Of a stretch of 64,000 nucleotides of DNA, positions 44,981-56,244 are shown piece after piece (positions within the stretch are counted from its first letter, which is position 1; every line of letters starts with the position of its first letter). Below the pieces are notes generated by a model. It had not been told where the DNA came from. It searched no databases and worked only from the letters and a program-made list of their open reading frames with translations. The DNA comes from Geosiphon pyriformis (taxonomy: Eukaryota; Glomeromycota; Glomeromycetes; Archaeosporales; Geosiphonaceae). Both the position numbers and the translations under genes were made by a program. The stretch spans positions 352,389 to 416,388 of the forward strand of contig JAAOMT010000678.1 of NCBI GenBank assembly GCA_016748015.1. The letters run 5' to 3'.

Positions 44981-45430
44981 ATGAATTAATATATATTTTA
45001 TTAAATTATTTATTTTTAACTAATATTAATAATATTTATTTAAAAAATTTAACAGCATTAAAACAATAACTTTTAATTATGACTATTAATAAAGTATTAA
45101 TTTTTTATTTTTTATATATTTTATTTTTTTGTTTTGTTTTGTTTTGTTTATATTAATTAATTAATACAAAAATAAATATAAAATTAATTTATTAATAAAT
45201 AAGATTGTTTATTAAAAGAGTAAAAAATGCCAAAATAAATTAATTATTATGCTAAAAAAATGAAACATTAAGTATTGCTGTTATTACAACTTAAATTTCT
45301 GTTTATTATACAAAAAACTTGAATATTAAATCTTTAAATATATTAAAACTTTTAAATTTAATCAACAAATTATAATACCAATTTATAAACTAATTATTTA
45401 TACAACTATCTATAATAATATTATTCTTAG
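44981..45430 (+). repeat. Decayed LTR-A relic (plus orientation)
   Basis: Order and spacing follow the E4 LTR from the ACTATCAAC/CAATAGCTCTTGATTATGG region: AACTTTTAATTATGACTATTAATAAAGTATTAA at 45068-45100 in place of the hairpin, then TTTTTGTTTTG, then TTTCTGTTTATTATACAAA at 45296-45314, which is unchanged from intact copies. Most other G:C pairs have become A:T. Confidence 0.7.
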
Positions 45431-46054
45431 TTTCTAAAAAGTTTTTTTAAATATAAGATTTTTATTTTTTTAAAAAATTTAATTATTTTTATTAAGTAAT
45501 TTATTTATTGAATTTTTTTATAAAAAACAAAAGTATTAAAGTTTTGTTAGTGATATTATTTATTTTGTTTCTTAATAATAAAATATAAATTGGGTTTAAC
45601 TGTAATTAAATTAATTTATATTATTTAATTATAATTAATAAAGTCTAATATTGTTTTTTTGTTTTTGCAGTAAGTTATAATTTATTATAAAATTAAAATT
45701 TTTAGATTATATATTTTTTTTTATTAAACTATTATAAGATTAAATTATTATAATAATTAAATTATTAATGTTTTGTTTATACTATTTTTGGTTATTTTTA
45801 GATAAATTATAAATTTTTAATAGAATAAAAAATAAATAAATAAATAAAATTAATATTTTATTAATTATTATAATTAAAAATAATTAAATTAATTTATAAA
45901 AATTTTAATAACATATATAAATTATATTTGGCTTTGAATATAAAAAAACAAGTAAATTTTAATAACAAAATTTAAGACTTAAAATATGAATTTTAATTTA
46001 ATTATAAACAATAATATTTTTTAAATAATAGCAATAATATTGTATTTGTTAAAA
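45431..46054. other. Extreme A+T block
   Basis: Low-complexity A/T sequence with no identified element. Confidence 0.5.
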
Positions 46055-46176
46055 TTTTTTTATTTATTAAATATTTAATAAGCACAGTCTAATTACTACC
46101 TAAAGATATAAAATCAGACAAAATTCTAAGTTAAGTATGATTTATACACTTTCTATATGTAACCAGTCACTCAAGC
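46055..46176 (-). mobile_element. SINE-like repeat, copy 2, decayed
   Basis: Body 46081-46176 aligns along its whole length with copy 1 at 42551-42646 (shared CACTACC/TTACTACC, CTTTCTA, ACCAGYCACTC). Most differences are C-to-T or G-to-A, and both CpG sites of copy 1 are lost. A T/A-rich tail precedes it on plus. No clear target duplication. Confidence 0.6.
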
Positions 46177-46342
46177 TAATTAAAACAGTACTATACATCT
46201 AAATTACTTATCAAAAAAATATTATGCAAAAAACTAAAATCTAATCTGAACAAATAACAATATAAACCAAAGCAAACATGAATATCTAATCTAATACTAA
46301 AACTATAACATAAATTAAAAGACCACATAGATAACAGACTGA
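46177..46342. other. Short flank of E6
   Basis: About 165 bp of moderately A+T-rich DNA that is not LTR sequence and is less extreme than the desert. No repeat or gene match seen. It is the left target flank of E6. Confidence 0.5.
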
Positions 46343-47188
46343 TATTATAGATAATTATTTGGGATCTCAAGCAAATAACAAACTCATAATTTGGTGCTTA
46401 ATAGCTAATATGATGGTATAATCTTTAAAGATTTTCATGATCTAAAGGTTTTATTAATCTGAAAGTTTTGGGTTGGAGTTTTTTGTATAATAGACAGAAA
46501 TTCAATAATTGTTTTATTAGTAGCCTTCTGGAATTGTAATTCTATCAAATTTTTTTCTTCAGTGTAGTGGCTGGTTTATTCTAGCAGTCATGTCCTTTTG
46601 ATAAGCTATCTTCAATTTCCGAGTTCTCTATCCTTATTTTTGGGTCTTTTACCAGACTATTCTTAATGTTAATAACTTAATGCTTAATTCTTAATTAATT
46701 AGTAAACAACAAAAAACAACAAAAAAAAATAAAAAAAATAAAAGAAAATATAGAAACTGAAACCAAGGCAATTAAGTTAATATTCTATTAATAGCCATAA
46801 TTAAGAGCTATTGTTCTAGTGTGATTAAGTATAAGTTACTATTAACATAAAGTGTTGATAATAAACAATTGAATTAATATAATTAATAAATATATTTATT
46901 AATAGTGTGAATGTATGAATACTAATTAGAAAATAGAACTCAGATGTTTTCTTCTTTTTGCTTCTAATGCTATTATTATATATACATAATTGAGATTCTT
47001 TAATTCCTTAATTTTTCACACCAGAAATCCTGAAATTCCTGAAATCCTGCAATTTTTTATATAAGAATTCTGTAATTCTGGAATCCTGCAATTTCTTTAA
47101 GAAGAATTCTAAAATTCTCTATTTACTATGTTTACTTCTAATTGGCTAATTTATATGTTAATATAATTCCTATATTTTATGAGTAATA
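46343..47188 (-). repeat. E6 3' LTR (family A)
   Basis: 846 bp, TATTATAG...GAGTAATA on plus (TGTTACAG...GTAACA in intact copies). GGAATCC-like array at about 47025-47115, TATATATA at about 46976-46983. ATTGG (CCAAT in element sense) at about 47141. Confidence 0.88.
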
Positions 47189-47900
47189 TTATTCTCTCCT
47201 TTTAATATTGAGCTCTATTGAGATCTCCTAATTTCTCTAATTCTTCAAATTGACTTATATCTTGAACTTTTTTTTCGAAAATTACTTGTGTTATTTTAAT
47301 CTGTAATTTCTCAAATTGGGTATTGGTTATCTTATCTATTTGATTAGTAATAACTGTATCTATTTTTGAATTGAGTAGTATTTCTAGTCAGTCTTGGAAT
47401 TCAGCTTGTAATCAATATATTGCTTGTACTTGTGTGGTTAGATTGTTTTTTCCCACAAATTGTTTAAGTTGTTGTAGTATTTTTGTATCAAATAATCACT
47501 TTGTTTTGTCCATATATAAGTTTTGAATGTTCAAGTATTATTCCAAGTAAAAATAACAAAAGTTTCTTAGAAATTGTTGTGTTCACTAGTTCCAAGTTTC
47601 TTTGGTCAATCTTTGGTATGGTGTAGTTTTTGTTTGTATTTTTATTGCTATTTTTACTTTTAGAATTATTTTGTCAATGATGTTTTCTGGTTTTTTCTGT
47701 ATTTCATATTGGGATTTCTTCTTTGTATCTTTATATCAAATGATTTGCTGATTAATTGTAATTTTCATATTTTGTTGTTAAATTAGTTGGAAAAGTTGTT
47801 GTGCTAATGTGTAGATATCATCAGTAATTTCCATTTTTTTCTGGTATCTTTTGTCATATGTTGATTCTTTATATAGAGTTTTGATGTCTTAATTTAACAT
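47189..47900 (-). pseudogene. E6 post-integrase C-terminal region
   Basis: Minus-strand fragments of the family A region: ITKITNTQFEKL-like and EKLGDLNRAQY-like near the LTR, with MKITINQQII-like and NHLTQQLFQLI-like at 47840-47740. Several stops. A polypurine tract TTAAAAGGAGAGAATAA abuts the LTR. Confidence 0.55.
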
Positions 47901-49080
47901 GTTTGTATTGATAATTATTATTGGTTCTAGATCTTGTGGAATTTTATTTGGTTTGACTAGTATTTTCTGTACTCCCGATTGTAGAATATTAGTAATAGAT
48001 AATAATGTTATACTGGTTTTAGTTAATCTCCATGTGCTATTTTGGCTAAAATTTTGTTGTTTTATCTTAATTTATAAGCTCTATTTTCAAGAATTTCTTC
48101 TATGTAAAATGATCTGTCCCATTTGGGATTAAATTTTCTACTCCATTGTTTTTTTACTTTGGTATAATGTAAAAGTACTTTGTTTTCAATCTTGAATTCA
48201 ACTGGTTTATCTGGTAGTTGGTTATTATATCTTTTTTTTTGTTTTTCTTGTGACTTCTGAATATTATTAACTGTTTTTCACCATTTGTTTTTTAGTGTTT
48301 TTATCAAGTCATATGTTCTTCTCAACAATGTTTCTTGAAAATTCTCTTCTGTTATTGGTTTTGCTAGATATGTTTTGACTTTTATTTCGACTAATATTGT
48401 TATTGTTCTATTATATACTAATTCAAATAGTGTAGTTTGTGTAGTGTCTTGCTTTATTGTCTGATAAGCAAATAATACTGATAGTATAAACAAATTCTAT
48501 TTATTTTGGTTTTTTTGGCTGATCTTGACTATTGCTTCATACAATATTCTATTAAATTTTTCAATTAAGTTATTGGTTTGTAGATAATATGGTAATGACA
48601 ATAGTCTTTTGATTTCAAATTTTTGACTTAATTCTACTAATATTCTGTTTACAAAGTGAATTTTTTGGTTAGATAATAATTCTTTTGGACATCCATGTTA
48701 ACAAATTAAATTTTGATGAATGAATTTGGCAATGGATTTTGTATTTGTTTTTTGAATTGCTTTTGCTTCTGACCATTTAGTAAGATAATTCATAACTATT
48801 GTGATATATTTATTTCTTCTACTGGTTATTGTTAATAGTCTGACTAAGTCAATTCTGATTCAATTGAATGGTTGTCTCACTTTGATTGGTCTTAATAGTT
48901 TGCTAGATCTTGTTTCTCCTTTTTTCTGATATGCATTACAATTTTGAACATATTAGATAATATTTAGATACATTAATAGCCAATAATATTTCTTTCTGGT
49001 TCTTTCCATAGTTGCTTCTTTATGAAAATGTCTTGCTATCAGATCTGAGTACATATTGTATAGTATTGTTTCTTTTTTTG
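47901..49080 (-). pseudogene. E6 integrase, decayed
   Basis: GPY/F module at about 48150-48020 (SRKFNPKWDRSFYIEEIL), open stretch 48493-48278 (SVLFAYQTIKQDTTQTTLFELVYN), core upstream with first Asp kept (IRIDLVRLL), second lost (LLSNQKIHFVN), Glu kept (NNLIEKFNRIL), and the zinc domain at about 49060-48920 (RHFHKEATMERTRK, CNAYQKK with the last Cys changed to Tyr). Confidence 0.8.
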
Positions 49081-49753
49081 CTTCTGTGATTACTTTGAGT
49101 GGTTAATCTGAATCTTTTTTGTTTTTCTGATATAATATATTTTAATAAATAATAAAATATTTTAATTGTTGTTTAATAGTGTTTTATTTCTTTGAAGATA
49201 ATTTTTTTTAAACTACTGGGTATTAATATAGTGTTGAAGTTGTTGATATTTTTGTGTATTCATCTTTTTGTTATATTTTTGGGTTAAAATGTTCTTAGAT
49301 TTGTCTTATTCATAACAAACTATTAGTATTTTCATTTTTTTTTCCTTTTTTATAATGTATTATATATTTGAATGGTGCAAGTTCTATTTTCTATCTTGTA
49401 TAATAATCATCTCTAAATTTTTGCTTCTAAATTAATGTTAATCCTTTGTGATTAATGTATATGTCAAATTTTTGGCTTAAGTATTCTTTCTATTTCATGA
49501 CTGCTCAATAGATAGCTAAGTGTTCTAGTGCTAGTATTCCATAATTTTTTTCTGCTGGACTCAAACTTTGGCTGGTGTATGCCACTGAATGTTCTCTTTC
49601 ATCTGGTTTTTTCTGTAATAATACTGTTCTCAATGCTTGACCAGATGTATCAGTAATAATGATGAATGACTTGCTGTAATCTGAATAGATTAATATTGGT
49701 GCTTAGATAAGCTTTTTTCTTAAAGTATTGAAAACTTTTTGTTGCTTTTCAGT
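49081..49753 (-). pseudogene. E6 RNase H region, decayed
   Basis: APILIYSDYSKSFIIITDTSGQAL at about 49710-49640, TVLLQKKPDERE, AYTSQSLSPAE and a broken end. Below 49330 lies the A+T-rich spacer to the integrase. Confidence 0.7.
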
Positions 49754-50490
49754 CTATTTGTATTTCACATTTTTGGCTTGAAGCTGGTGGAGTGATTGAG
49801 CTATTTTTGAGAAGTTCTGTATGAAGTGGTGATAGTATCTAACAAATTCTAAGAATACCTGTAGTTTTGTCAAGTTTGTTGATACTGAAAAGTTTTTTAC
49901 TATCTTAATTTTATTCAGATCTGTTTTGATATCATCTTTGCTTATGATATGTTCCAAAAATTTCAATTCTGTTTTTTTAAAAAAGCATTTAGTGGCATTT
50001 AACTTTAGCTCTGTCTTTTTTAGTTTTTCAAACACCTATTGTAAATAATAAAGATAATTATCAAAAGTTTTTGAAAACACATTGGTATTATCCAAATATA
50101 TGATTACTAATTTCCATAGTAATTTAGTATAGACAATTTCTATTAGATGTTGAAAGATTGCCAATGCATTAGTTAAACCAAATGGCATTATTTCAAACTT
50201 GAAATTTCTTTCTTTGGTTGTGAATGCAGTCTTTTTCTTATTAGTTAGATTTATGGCTATTTGCCAGTAATCATTATTTAGATTCAATATTGAGAACCAT
50301 TTTTTTCCTTCAAAAGCATCAAATAATTCTTAAATATGTGGAGTGGGGTAGTTGTCTCCACAAGTTACATTATTGAGTTTTTTATAATTCACACAAAAAC
50401 GGATTTTTCCATTTTTCTTATAGACTAGTACTACTGGTAATGACCATAAACTCATTAATAGTTAAATTAACTCATTGTCTAATATTTAAT
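49754..50490 (-). pseudogene. E6 reverse transcriptase, decayed
   Basis: Thumb and connection 50035-49754 (ELKLNATKCFFKKTELKFLEH, SKDDIKTD); palm 50287-50036 (NDYWQIAINLTNKKKTAFTT, EIMPFGLTNALAIFQ, VIIYLDNTNVFS: YLDD reads YLDN). Upstream KKLNNVTCGDNYPTPHI-like around 50400-50330 in a broken frame. Confidence 0.82.
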
Positions 50491-51142
50491 TAATTTCTTG
50501 TCAAATAATTTTATGACTGACTGGTAGCACTCAATATGCTTTCTGTTTAATTGGCATTATATCTTTAGTTTTAATCTAATGCTGGATGATATCAGTTTGG
50601 CCAAATTTGTTTTCACTGGCAAAAATGTCAGTAAAATTATTAAGTAACATTTTGAGTTGTATTTGTTAAAGTGAGTCCAAGTTTTCTAAGTTCATTTGTT
50701 TTAATTGTTCTAATTGTTTTGGTTGGAGCAAATAACATTCTTTTTGTTTGTAGATTGTTTGTAATATGATATTAACATATCTACATAGTTGTAGAAAATT
50801 TGGAATGAAGTTTGGTAGTTGCTCCTCAACTTCAGTAGTTAAGTATCTGATGATGGTTCTTTTTGTTATTTCTATGGAGTTTTCAGTTGTATTGTAGATA
50901 GAAATTTTAATATGGTTGTTGTTCTTGGCTAGTATGTAAAGATTGGTAAGCCCAATTTTCCCTAATTTGCAAATAGTTGGCTTGGTTTCAAAAATCTGTG
51001 ATTGATCTCTTACTTTTCTTTCTACTATTAACATATATCTATTATATAATGGAATAGAAACTAATTGATAAGTGAAGATAATTTCTCTCTTGTTAATAAT
51101 TTTTTTTTCAGTCATATTAACTAGTATATATATTCTATCCAT
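50491..51142 (-). pseudogene. E6 pre-RT linker domain
   Basis: Frame 51142-50666: IYILVNMTEKKIINKREIIF (end of the dUTPase C-terminal arm), ERKVRDQSQIFETKPTICK, IGLTNLYILAKNNNHIKISI, LCRYVNIILQTIYKQKE, LLQPKQLEQLKQMNLENLD. One of the longest open stretches in this copy. Confidence 0.65.
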
Positions 51143-51518
51143 AAATTTAAATTTACTAATCTCCTTAGCTGTAATCTCTAATTTTTTTTATTTCTCACTA
51201 ATACTAACTAAGCTACTTTAACCAGAGCCAAAAATATTGTCTATGCTATCTTTTTATTTGATTCTATGATATAAGCCTTTTCTGAATCATTTTGTAGTAT
51301 TGCAATGATATTTCTTACATATTTTATGTCAATTATTCCTCCTCTAATATTAATTCCTTTTTTTACTAAACTACTTTTAGATGCTAATTGAACTATTGTT
51401 GTTGCTGGAATTTTTAATACTACTTTTAGATTAATACAGGTGTATAAATGTGGTTCTAATTTAATAGTGTCTTTTCCTGAATATTTCAGATTAAATTCTG
51501 TATTGATATTATATACAC
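51143..51518 (-). pseudogene. E6 dUTPase, C-terminal part (split by E5)
   Basis: From 51518 down: YNINTEFNLKYSGKDTIKLEPHLYTCINLKV (motif 1 Asp and Gly lost), IPATTIVQLASKSSL, RGGIIDIKYVRNI (motif 3, Tyr kept), KKIAQTIFLALVKVA, and a decayed motif 5 near 51180-51150. The codons before motif 1 (PEC) are at 61600-61610, beyond E5. Confidence 0.85.
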
Positions 51519-52366
51519 TGTTATAGTGATTATTTGGGGTCTCAAGTTAAATAACAAATCCATAACTTGGTGCTCAAAAGCTATTTGTGTTGATAATAAA
51601 CTGAAGGTTTTGGGATCTGAAGGTTTTCCAATGAGTCCTTTGTATAATGGACAGAGATTCAATAGTTGTTTTATTCATAGCTTCCCAGACTCGCAAGTCT
51701 GTCAATTTTTTTCTCAGCTTGGTGGCTGGCAATCCTCTGGTAAGTAATCCATATCTTCTATACATGTCCTACTCATTCACAGAGGTCTTTTACCAGACAA
51801 TCCTTGACGTCAGTAATCAGCACTTTTAATCAATTGGTTAGTGCACAATAACAAAATCACAGAAAATAAAGAAAATAACAAAAAATAAAGAAATGTAAAG
51901 AAATAAGCCAAGATGTTTGGTAGATTAGTATTCTGTCAATAGCCATGATTAAGAGCTATTGTTTTAGTGTGGTTAAGTATTAATTATTATCAACATGAAA
52001 TATTAATAGTGATGAGTGGATTGAGATATAAAATAATTATTTATTTGATGATTTTGTTTCTAGATTAAGGATTCTGTAGTATTAATTCTGTCTTTTTTGT
52101 TTCTAATACTACTGCTATATATACATATTTAAGATTCTTCAATTCCTCGATTCTTTACGACAAGAATCCTAGAATTCCTGGAATCCTGTGATTCCTTTGA
52201 GAGGAATTCTGAAATTCTGGAATCCTGTGATTCCTTGTTAGGGAATTCTGAAATTCCTGGAATCCTGGAATTCTTGAGAGGAATCCTGGAATTTCACATT
52301 TACTACACCTACTTTTGATTGGCTAATAATTATATTAATATATTTCCTATATTTCTATAAGTAACA
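51519..52366 (-). repeat. E5 3' LTR
   Basis: 848 bp, TGTTATAG...GTAACA on plus. The GGAATTCC-like array is at about 52155-52300, TATATATA at about 52115-52122, ATTGG at about 52317. Mismatches to the 5' LTR at 60768-61599 are mostly transitions. Confidence 0.93.
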
Positions 52367-53080
52367 TTATTCTCTTCTTTTAATATTGAGCTCCATCGAA
52401 ATCCAACTCATTTAATTCCTCTTCTTGAAGTATTTCCTGGACTTTGTTTTCGAGAATTATTTGTATTATTTGGGTCTGTAATTCTTTAAATTGAGCATTG
52501 GTGATCTTTCCCAATTGATTACTGATAACCATATCCATTGCTTTGTTAAGTAATATTTCTGGTCTATTCTGAAATGCTGTGTGTATTTGGTATATGGCTC
52601 GGGCCTGTGTGGATAAGTTGTTTTTTCTCACAAAATGTTCTAATTGTTGTAGTATTCTTTTGTCGAATAATCACTTTGTTTTATCCGTATATAGATTCTG
52701 GATATTTAGGTATTGTCCCAAGTAAAAATAACAATAGTTTTGTAGAAATTGTTGTATCCACTAATTCCAAGTTTCTTTAGTCAACTCTTGATATAGTGAC
52801 TCTTTTGTCGATTCTCTTATTGTTAATTTTACTTTCATAATGATTTTGTCTACTGTATTTTCAGTTTTCTTCTGTGTTCTGGGTTGTAATGTCTTTCTAG
52901 TATTTTGATATCGAATGGTTTGTTGATTGATTGTAATCTTCATTTCCTGATTAATTGAAAGAGTTGTCATGCTAGTGAGTAAATGTTGTCTGTAATTTCC
53001 ATTTTTTTGATATTTTCTGTCGTGTCTACTGTGTCTTTATATATTCTTTTTATGAATCAATTTAACATGTTGTTGTCGAT
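52367..53080 (-). pseudogene. E5 post-integrase C-terminal region
   Basis: From 53080 down: MTTLSINQEMKITINQQTIRYQNTR (52970-52761), ENTVDKIIMKVKLTI, ELTKETWN; after a break LEHFVRKNNLSTQARAIYQI, ILLNKAMDMVISNQLGKITNAQF, IIQIILENKVQEILQEEELNELDFDGAQY (52631-52380), whose stop lies right before the polypurine tract. Charged and helical, about 200 codons; no known domain recognised. Confidence 0.68.
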
Positions 53081-54290
53081 AATCATGATTGGTTCCAGAT
53101 CTCGTGGAATCTCATCTGGTTGGACTAGTATTCTCTGTACTCCTAATTGTAGAATATTACTGGTGGATGATAATATTATACTGTAGTATGATTTTAGTCA
53201 ATCTCTATGTGCTACTTTGGTTAAAATTTTGTTATTCAGTTTTAATTTGTAAGCTCCATTCCCTAGAATTTCTTCTATGTGAAATGGTCCATCCCATTTG
53301 GAGTCAAATTTTCCACTTCATTGTTTTTCCGCTTTGGTATGATGTAAGAGTACTTTGTCTCCAATCTGGAATTCAACTGGTTTGTCTAATAGTTGATTAT
53401 TATGCCTTTTTTTCTGTTTTTCTTGTAACTTTTGAATATTATCAGCTGCTTTTCTTTGTTTGTTTTCCAATGTTTCTATTAAGTCATATGTTCTTCTCAG
53501 CAATGTTTTTTGAAAATTTTCTTCTGTTATTGGTTCAGCTGGATATGTATTAATTTCTTTTTTTACTGGTAATGTTGCTGTTCTACTATATACTAATTCG
53601 AATGGTGTTGCTTGTGTAGTATCTTGCTTCATTGTCCGATAAGCAAATAATACTGATGGTATGAACAAATCTCATTCATCCTGGTTTTCTTGACTGAGTT
53701 TGGCAATTGCTTCACACAATGTTCTGTTGAATCTTTTGACTAATCCGTTGGTTTGTGGATGATATGGTGATGATAGTGGTCTCTTAATTCCGAATCTTTG
53801 GCTCAATTCTGTTAATGTTCTGTTCACAAAATGAGTTCCTTGGTCTGATAATAATTCCTTTAGACATCCATGTCGACAAATTAAATCTTGATAAACAAAT
53901 TTGGTAATGGATTCTGCATCCGCTTTTTGAATTGCTTTCGCCTTTGGCCATTTAGTAAGATAGTCTATGGCTACTGCTATATATCTGTTTCCTCTGCTGG
54001 TGATTGTTAATGGTCTGACTAGATCAATTCCAATCCAGTTAAATAATTGTCCCACTTTGATTGGTTTTAATGGTTCACTGGGTCTTGTTCCTCCTCTTTA
54101 CTAACAAGCATCACAATTTTGAACATATTAAATGATGTCTGGGTACATTGATGGCCAATAGTATCTCTTTTTGGTTCTTTCCATGGTTGCTTCTTTGTGA
54201 AAATGTCTTGCTGTTGGATTTGAGTGCATATTGAATAATTTTGTCTCTTTTTCTGGCTCTGTAATTACTCTGATTGGCTGATCTGGATTC
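53081..54290 (-). pseudogene. E5 integrase with GPY/F module
   Basis: Zinc domain at about 54260-54090 (MHSNPTARHFHKEATMERTK, CDAC followed by two stops). Core 54055-53672: first Asp kept (WIGIDLVRPL), second Asp kept (LLSDQGTHFVN), third acidic residue changed (NGLVKRFNRTL, Lys for Glu). Then SVLFAYRTMKQDTTQATPFELVYSRTATLPV and DKPVEFQIGDKVLLHHTK (53668-53318), and a GPY/F module at 53330-53195 (SGKFDSKWDGPFHIEEIL, GAYKLKL) with two Trp codons changed to stops. Confidence 0.9.
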
Positions 54291-54510
54291 CTTCTATTTT
54301 TTCGATAAAGTATATTTTGATGAGTGATAAAATATTTTGATTGTTGTTTGATACTCTTTTATTCTGTTTGAGATAAATTCTCCTTGAACTGTTGAGTGTT
54401 TATATAATGTTACAGTTGTTGATATTTTTGTATGTTCATCTTTTATTATATTTTCGTTGATATTATTCTGGTTTTGTTATATTTTTGGGTTGAAATGTTC
54501 TTAGATTTGT
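54291..54510 (-). other. E5 RNase H-integrase spacer
   Basis: Lys/Gln/Asn-rich translation (QKYQQL, INTQQFKENL-like) with frameshifts; connects RNase H to the zinc domain. No domain seen. Confidence 0.45.
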
Positions 54511-54891
54511 TTATTTATGACAAACCATCAGCATTTCTGTTGTCTTTTCTCTTTTTATAATATATAGTATACTTATATAGTGTGAGTGCCATTTTCCATC
54601 TCCAAATTCTTGTTTTTGAAGTGATATTAATCCTTTGTGATTTGTGTATACTTCAAACTTCTGATTCAAGTATTCTTTCCATTTCATGACTGCCCAGTAT
54701 ATTGCTAAGTGTTCTTGTTCCAGTGTTCCATAGTTCTTTTCGGCTGGTGTTAAACTTTTGCTGGCATATACTACTGAATGTTCTCTGCCATCTGGTCCTC
54801 TCTGAAATAGTACTGCTCCCAATGCTTGGCTGGATGCATTGGTGGTGATGATGAATGGTTTGCTGTGATCTGGATAGATCAGTACTGGAGC
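54511..54891 (-). pseudogene. E5 RNase H domain
   Basis: Begins SSTDLSRSQQTIHHHH-like at 54891 in a shifted frame (APVLIYPDHSKPFIITTNASSQAL in the RT frame), then the open frame 54822-54511: GAVLFQRGPDGREHSVVYASKSLTPAEKNY, LEQEHLAIYWAVMKWKEYL, FEVYTNHKGLISLQKQEFG. TNH stands where TDH is expected and TTNA where TTDA is expected, so two catalytic Asp are Asn. Confidence 0.83.
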
Positions 54892-55730
54892 TTAGATGAG
54901 CTTTCTTTTCAGAATATCAAAAGCTTCTTGTTGACTTTCTGTCCATTCATATTTTGTATTCTTGTTTTGTAGTTGGTTGAGTGGCTGCGCTATTTTGGAA
55001 AAGTTCTTGATAAAACATTGATAGTAGCTAGCAAATTCCAAGAATGATTTCAGTTCTGTCATATTGGTCAGCACTGGAAAGTTCTTTACTATCTCTATTT
55101 TCTCTGGATCTGTTTTGATGCTGTCTTTGCTGACTATGTGTCCCAAGAATTTTAGTTTTGTCTTGCTAAAGAAGCATTTTGTTGCATTTAACTTTAGTCC
55201 TGCTCTTCTTAGTCTTTCGAACACTTATTGAAGATGATGAAGATAATCATCAAATGTTTTTGAAAATACATTGGTGTCATCCAAGTATACAACTACTGAT
55301 TTCCACAATAAGCCAGTATAAACAATTTTCATTAGCCATTGGAAAGTTGCTGGGGCATTAGTTAAGCCAAATGGCATTACTTTAAATTCGAAATTTTCTT
55401 CTCTAGTAGTGAATGCCGTCTTCTCTTTATTGGCCAAATTCATGGCTACTTGCCAGTAACTACTGTCTAAGTCTAATGTTGAGAACCATTTGTTCCCACC
55501 GAAAGCATCAAATAATTCCTGTATTCATAGAATTGGATAGCTGTCTCCATGAGTTACACTATTGAGTTTCCTGTAGTCTACACAAAATCAGATTTTTTCA
55601 TTCTTCTTACAGATGAGTACTACTGGTAATGACCATGGGCTCATTGATGGCTGAATTAGCCCATTGTCAAGCATTCAGTTTATCTCTTAATGGATGATCT
55701 CGTGGCTAGCTGGTAGTACTTTGTATGCTC
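54892..55730 (-). pseudogene. E5 reverse transcriptase
   Basis: Palm from about 55640: CKKNEKI.FCVDYRKLNSVTHGDSYPI, FGGNKWFSTLDLDSSYWQVAMNLANKEKTAFTT, FEFKVMPFGLTNAPATFQWLMKIVY, then an intact catalytic YLDD at 55276-55287, FSKTFDDYLHHLQ, stop (Gln to TAA), VFERLRRAGLKLNATKCFFSKTKLKFLGHIVSKD, and ASYYQCFIKNFSKIAQPL. The plus-strand frame at 55179-55361 is a shadow. Confidence 0.9.
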
Positions 55731-56244
55731 TTTGTTTAATTGGCATTGCATCTCCAGTCTTGATCTGATGCTAGATAATATTAGTTTGGCCAAACTCATT
55801 TTCGTTGGCAAAGATGTTATTAAAATTGTTGAGCAACATTTTGAGCTGCATACGTTGTAGTGGGTCTAGATTTCCTATGTTCATTTGTTTTAATTGTTTT
55901 GGTTGAAGTAAATAACATTCATCTTGTCCATAGATTGTTTGTGATGTAATGTCAACATATCCACAAAGTTGTGGAAAGTCTGGAATGGGGTTTGGTGGTT
56001 GGTCTTCTATTTCTGTGGTTAAATATCCAATGTTGATTCTTTTTGGTACATTGATGATATTGCCAGTGTTGTTGTAGATGGGAATTTTTATGTGGCTATA
56101 GCTTTTGGCTGGTATGTGGAGATTGATCAGCCCAATCTCTCTTGATTCACAAAGGTTTGCTTCAGCTTCAAAAATCTGTTCTTGCTCCTTTTTCTTCCTT
56201 TTTATTGCTAGCATATACTGGCTATATGGTGAAATGGAAATAGC
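55731..56244 (-). pseudogene. E5 pre-RT linker domain
   Basis: Frame 56214-55771: AIKRKKKEQEQIFEAEANLCES, IGLINLHIPAKSYSHIKIPIYNNTG, INIGYLTTEIEDQPPNPIPDF, LCGYVDITSQTIYGQDE, LLQPKQLKQMNIGNLDPLQ, ending in the NNFNNIFANENEFG segment that starts RT homology. Probably beta-rich; not assigned an activity. Confidence 0.68.

Larger units (their letters stand above)
46343..51518 (-). mobile_element. E6: family A retrotransposon, 3' two thirds
   Basis: Minus-strand element: 3' LTR 46343-47188, polypurine tract, C-terminal region, integrase, RNase H, RT, linker, and the dUTPase up to motif 1, where E5 is inserted. It continues at 61600-61944 and is then cut by E7. More A+T-rich than E5, with many more stops. 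Confidence 0.9.

Noticed and set aside
38111-46342. Mitochondrial DNA insert, suggested by base composition
   Set aside because: No organellar gene, tRNA or rRNA seen, while nuclear LTR relics and SINE-like copies align inside it.
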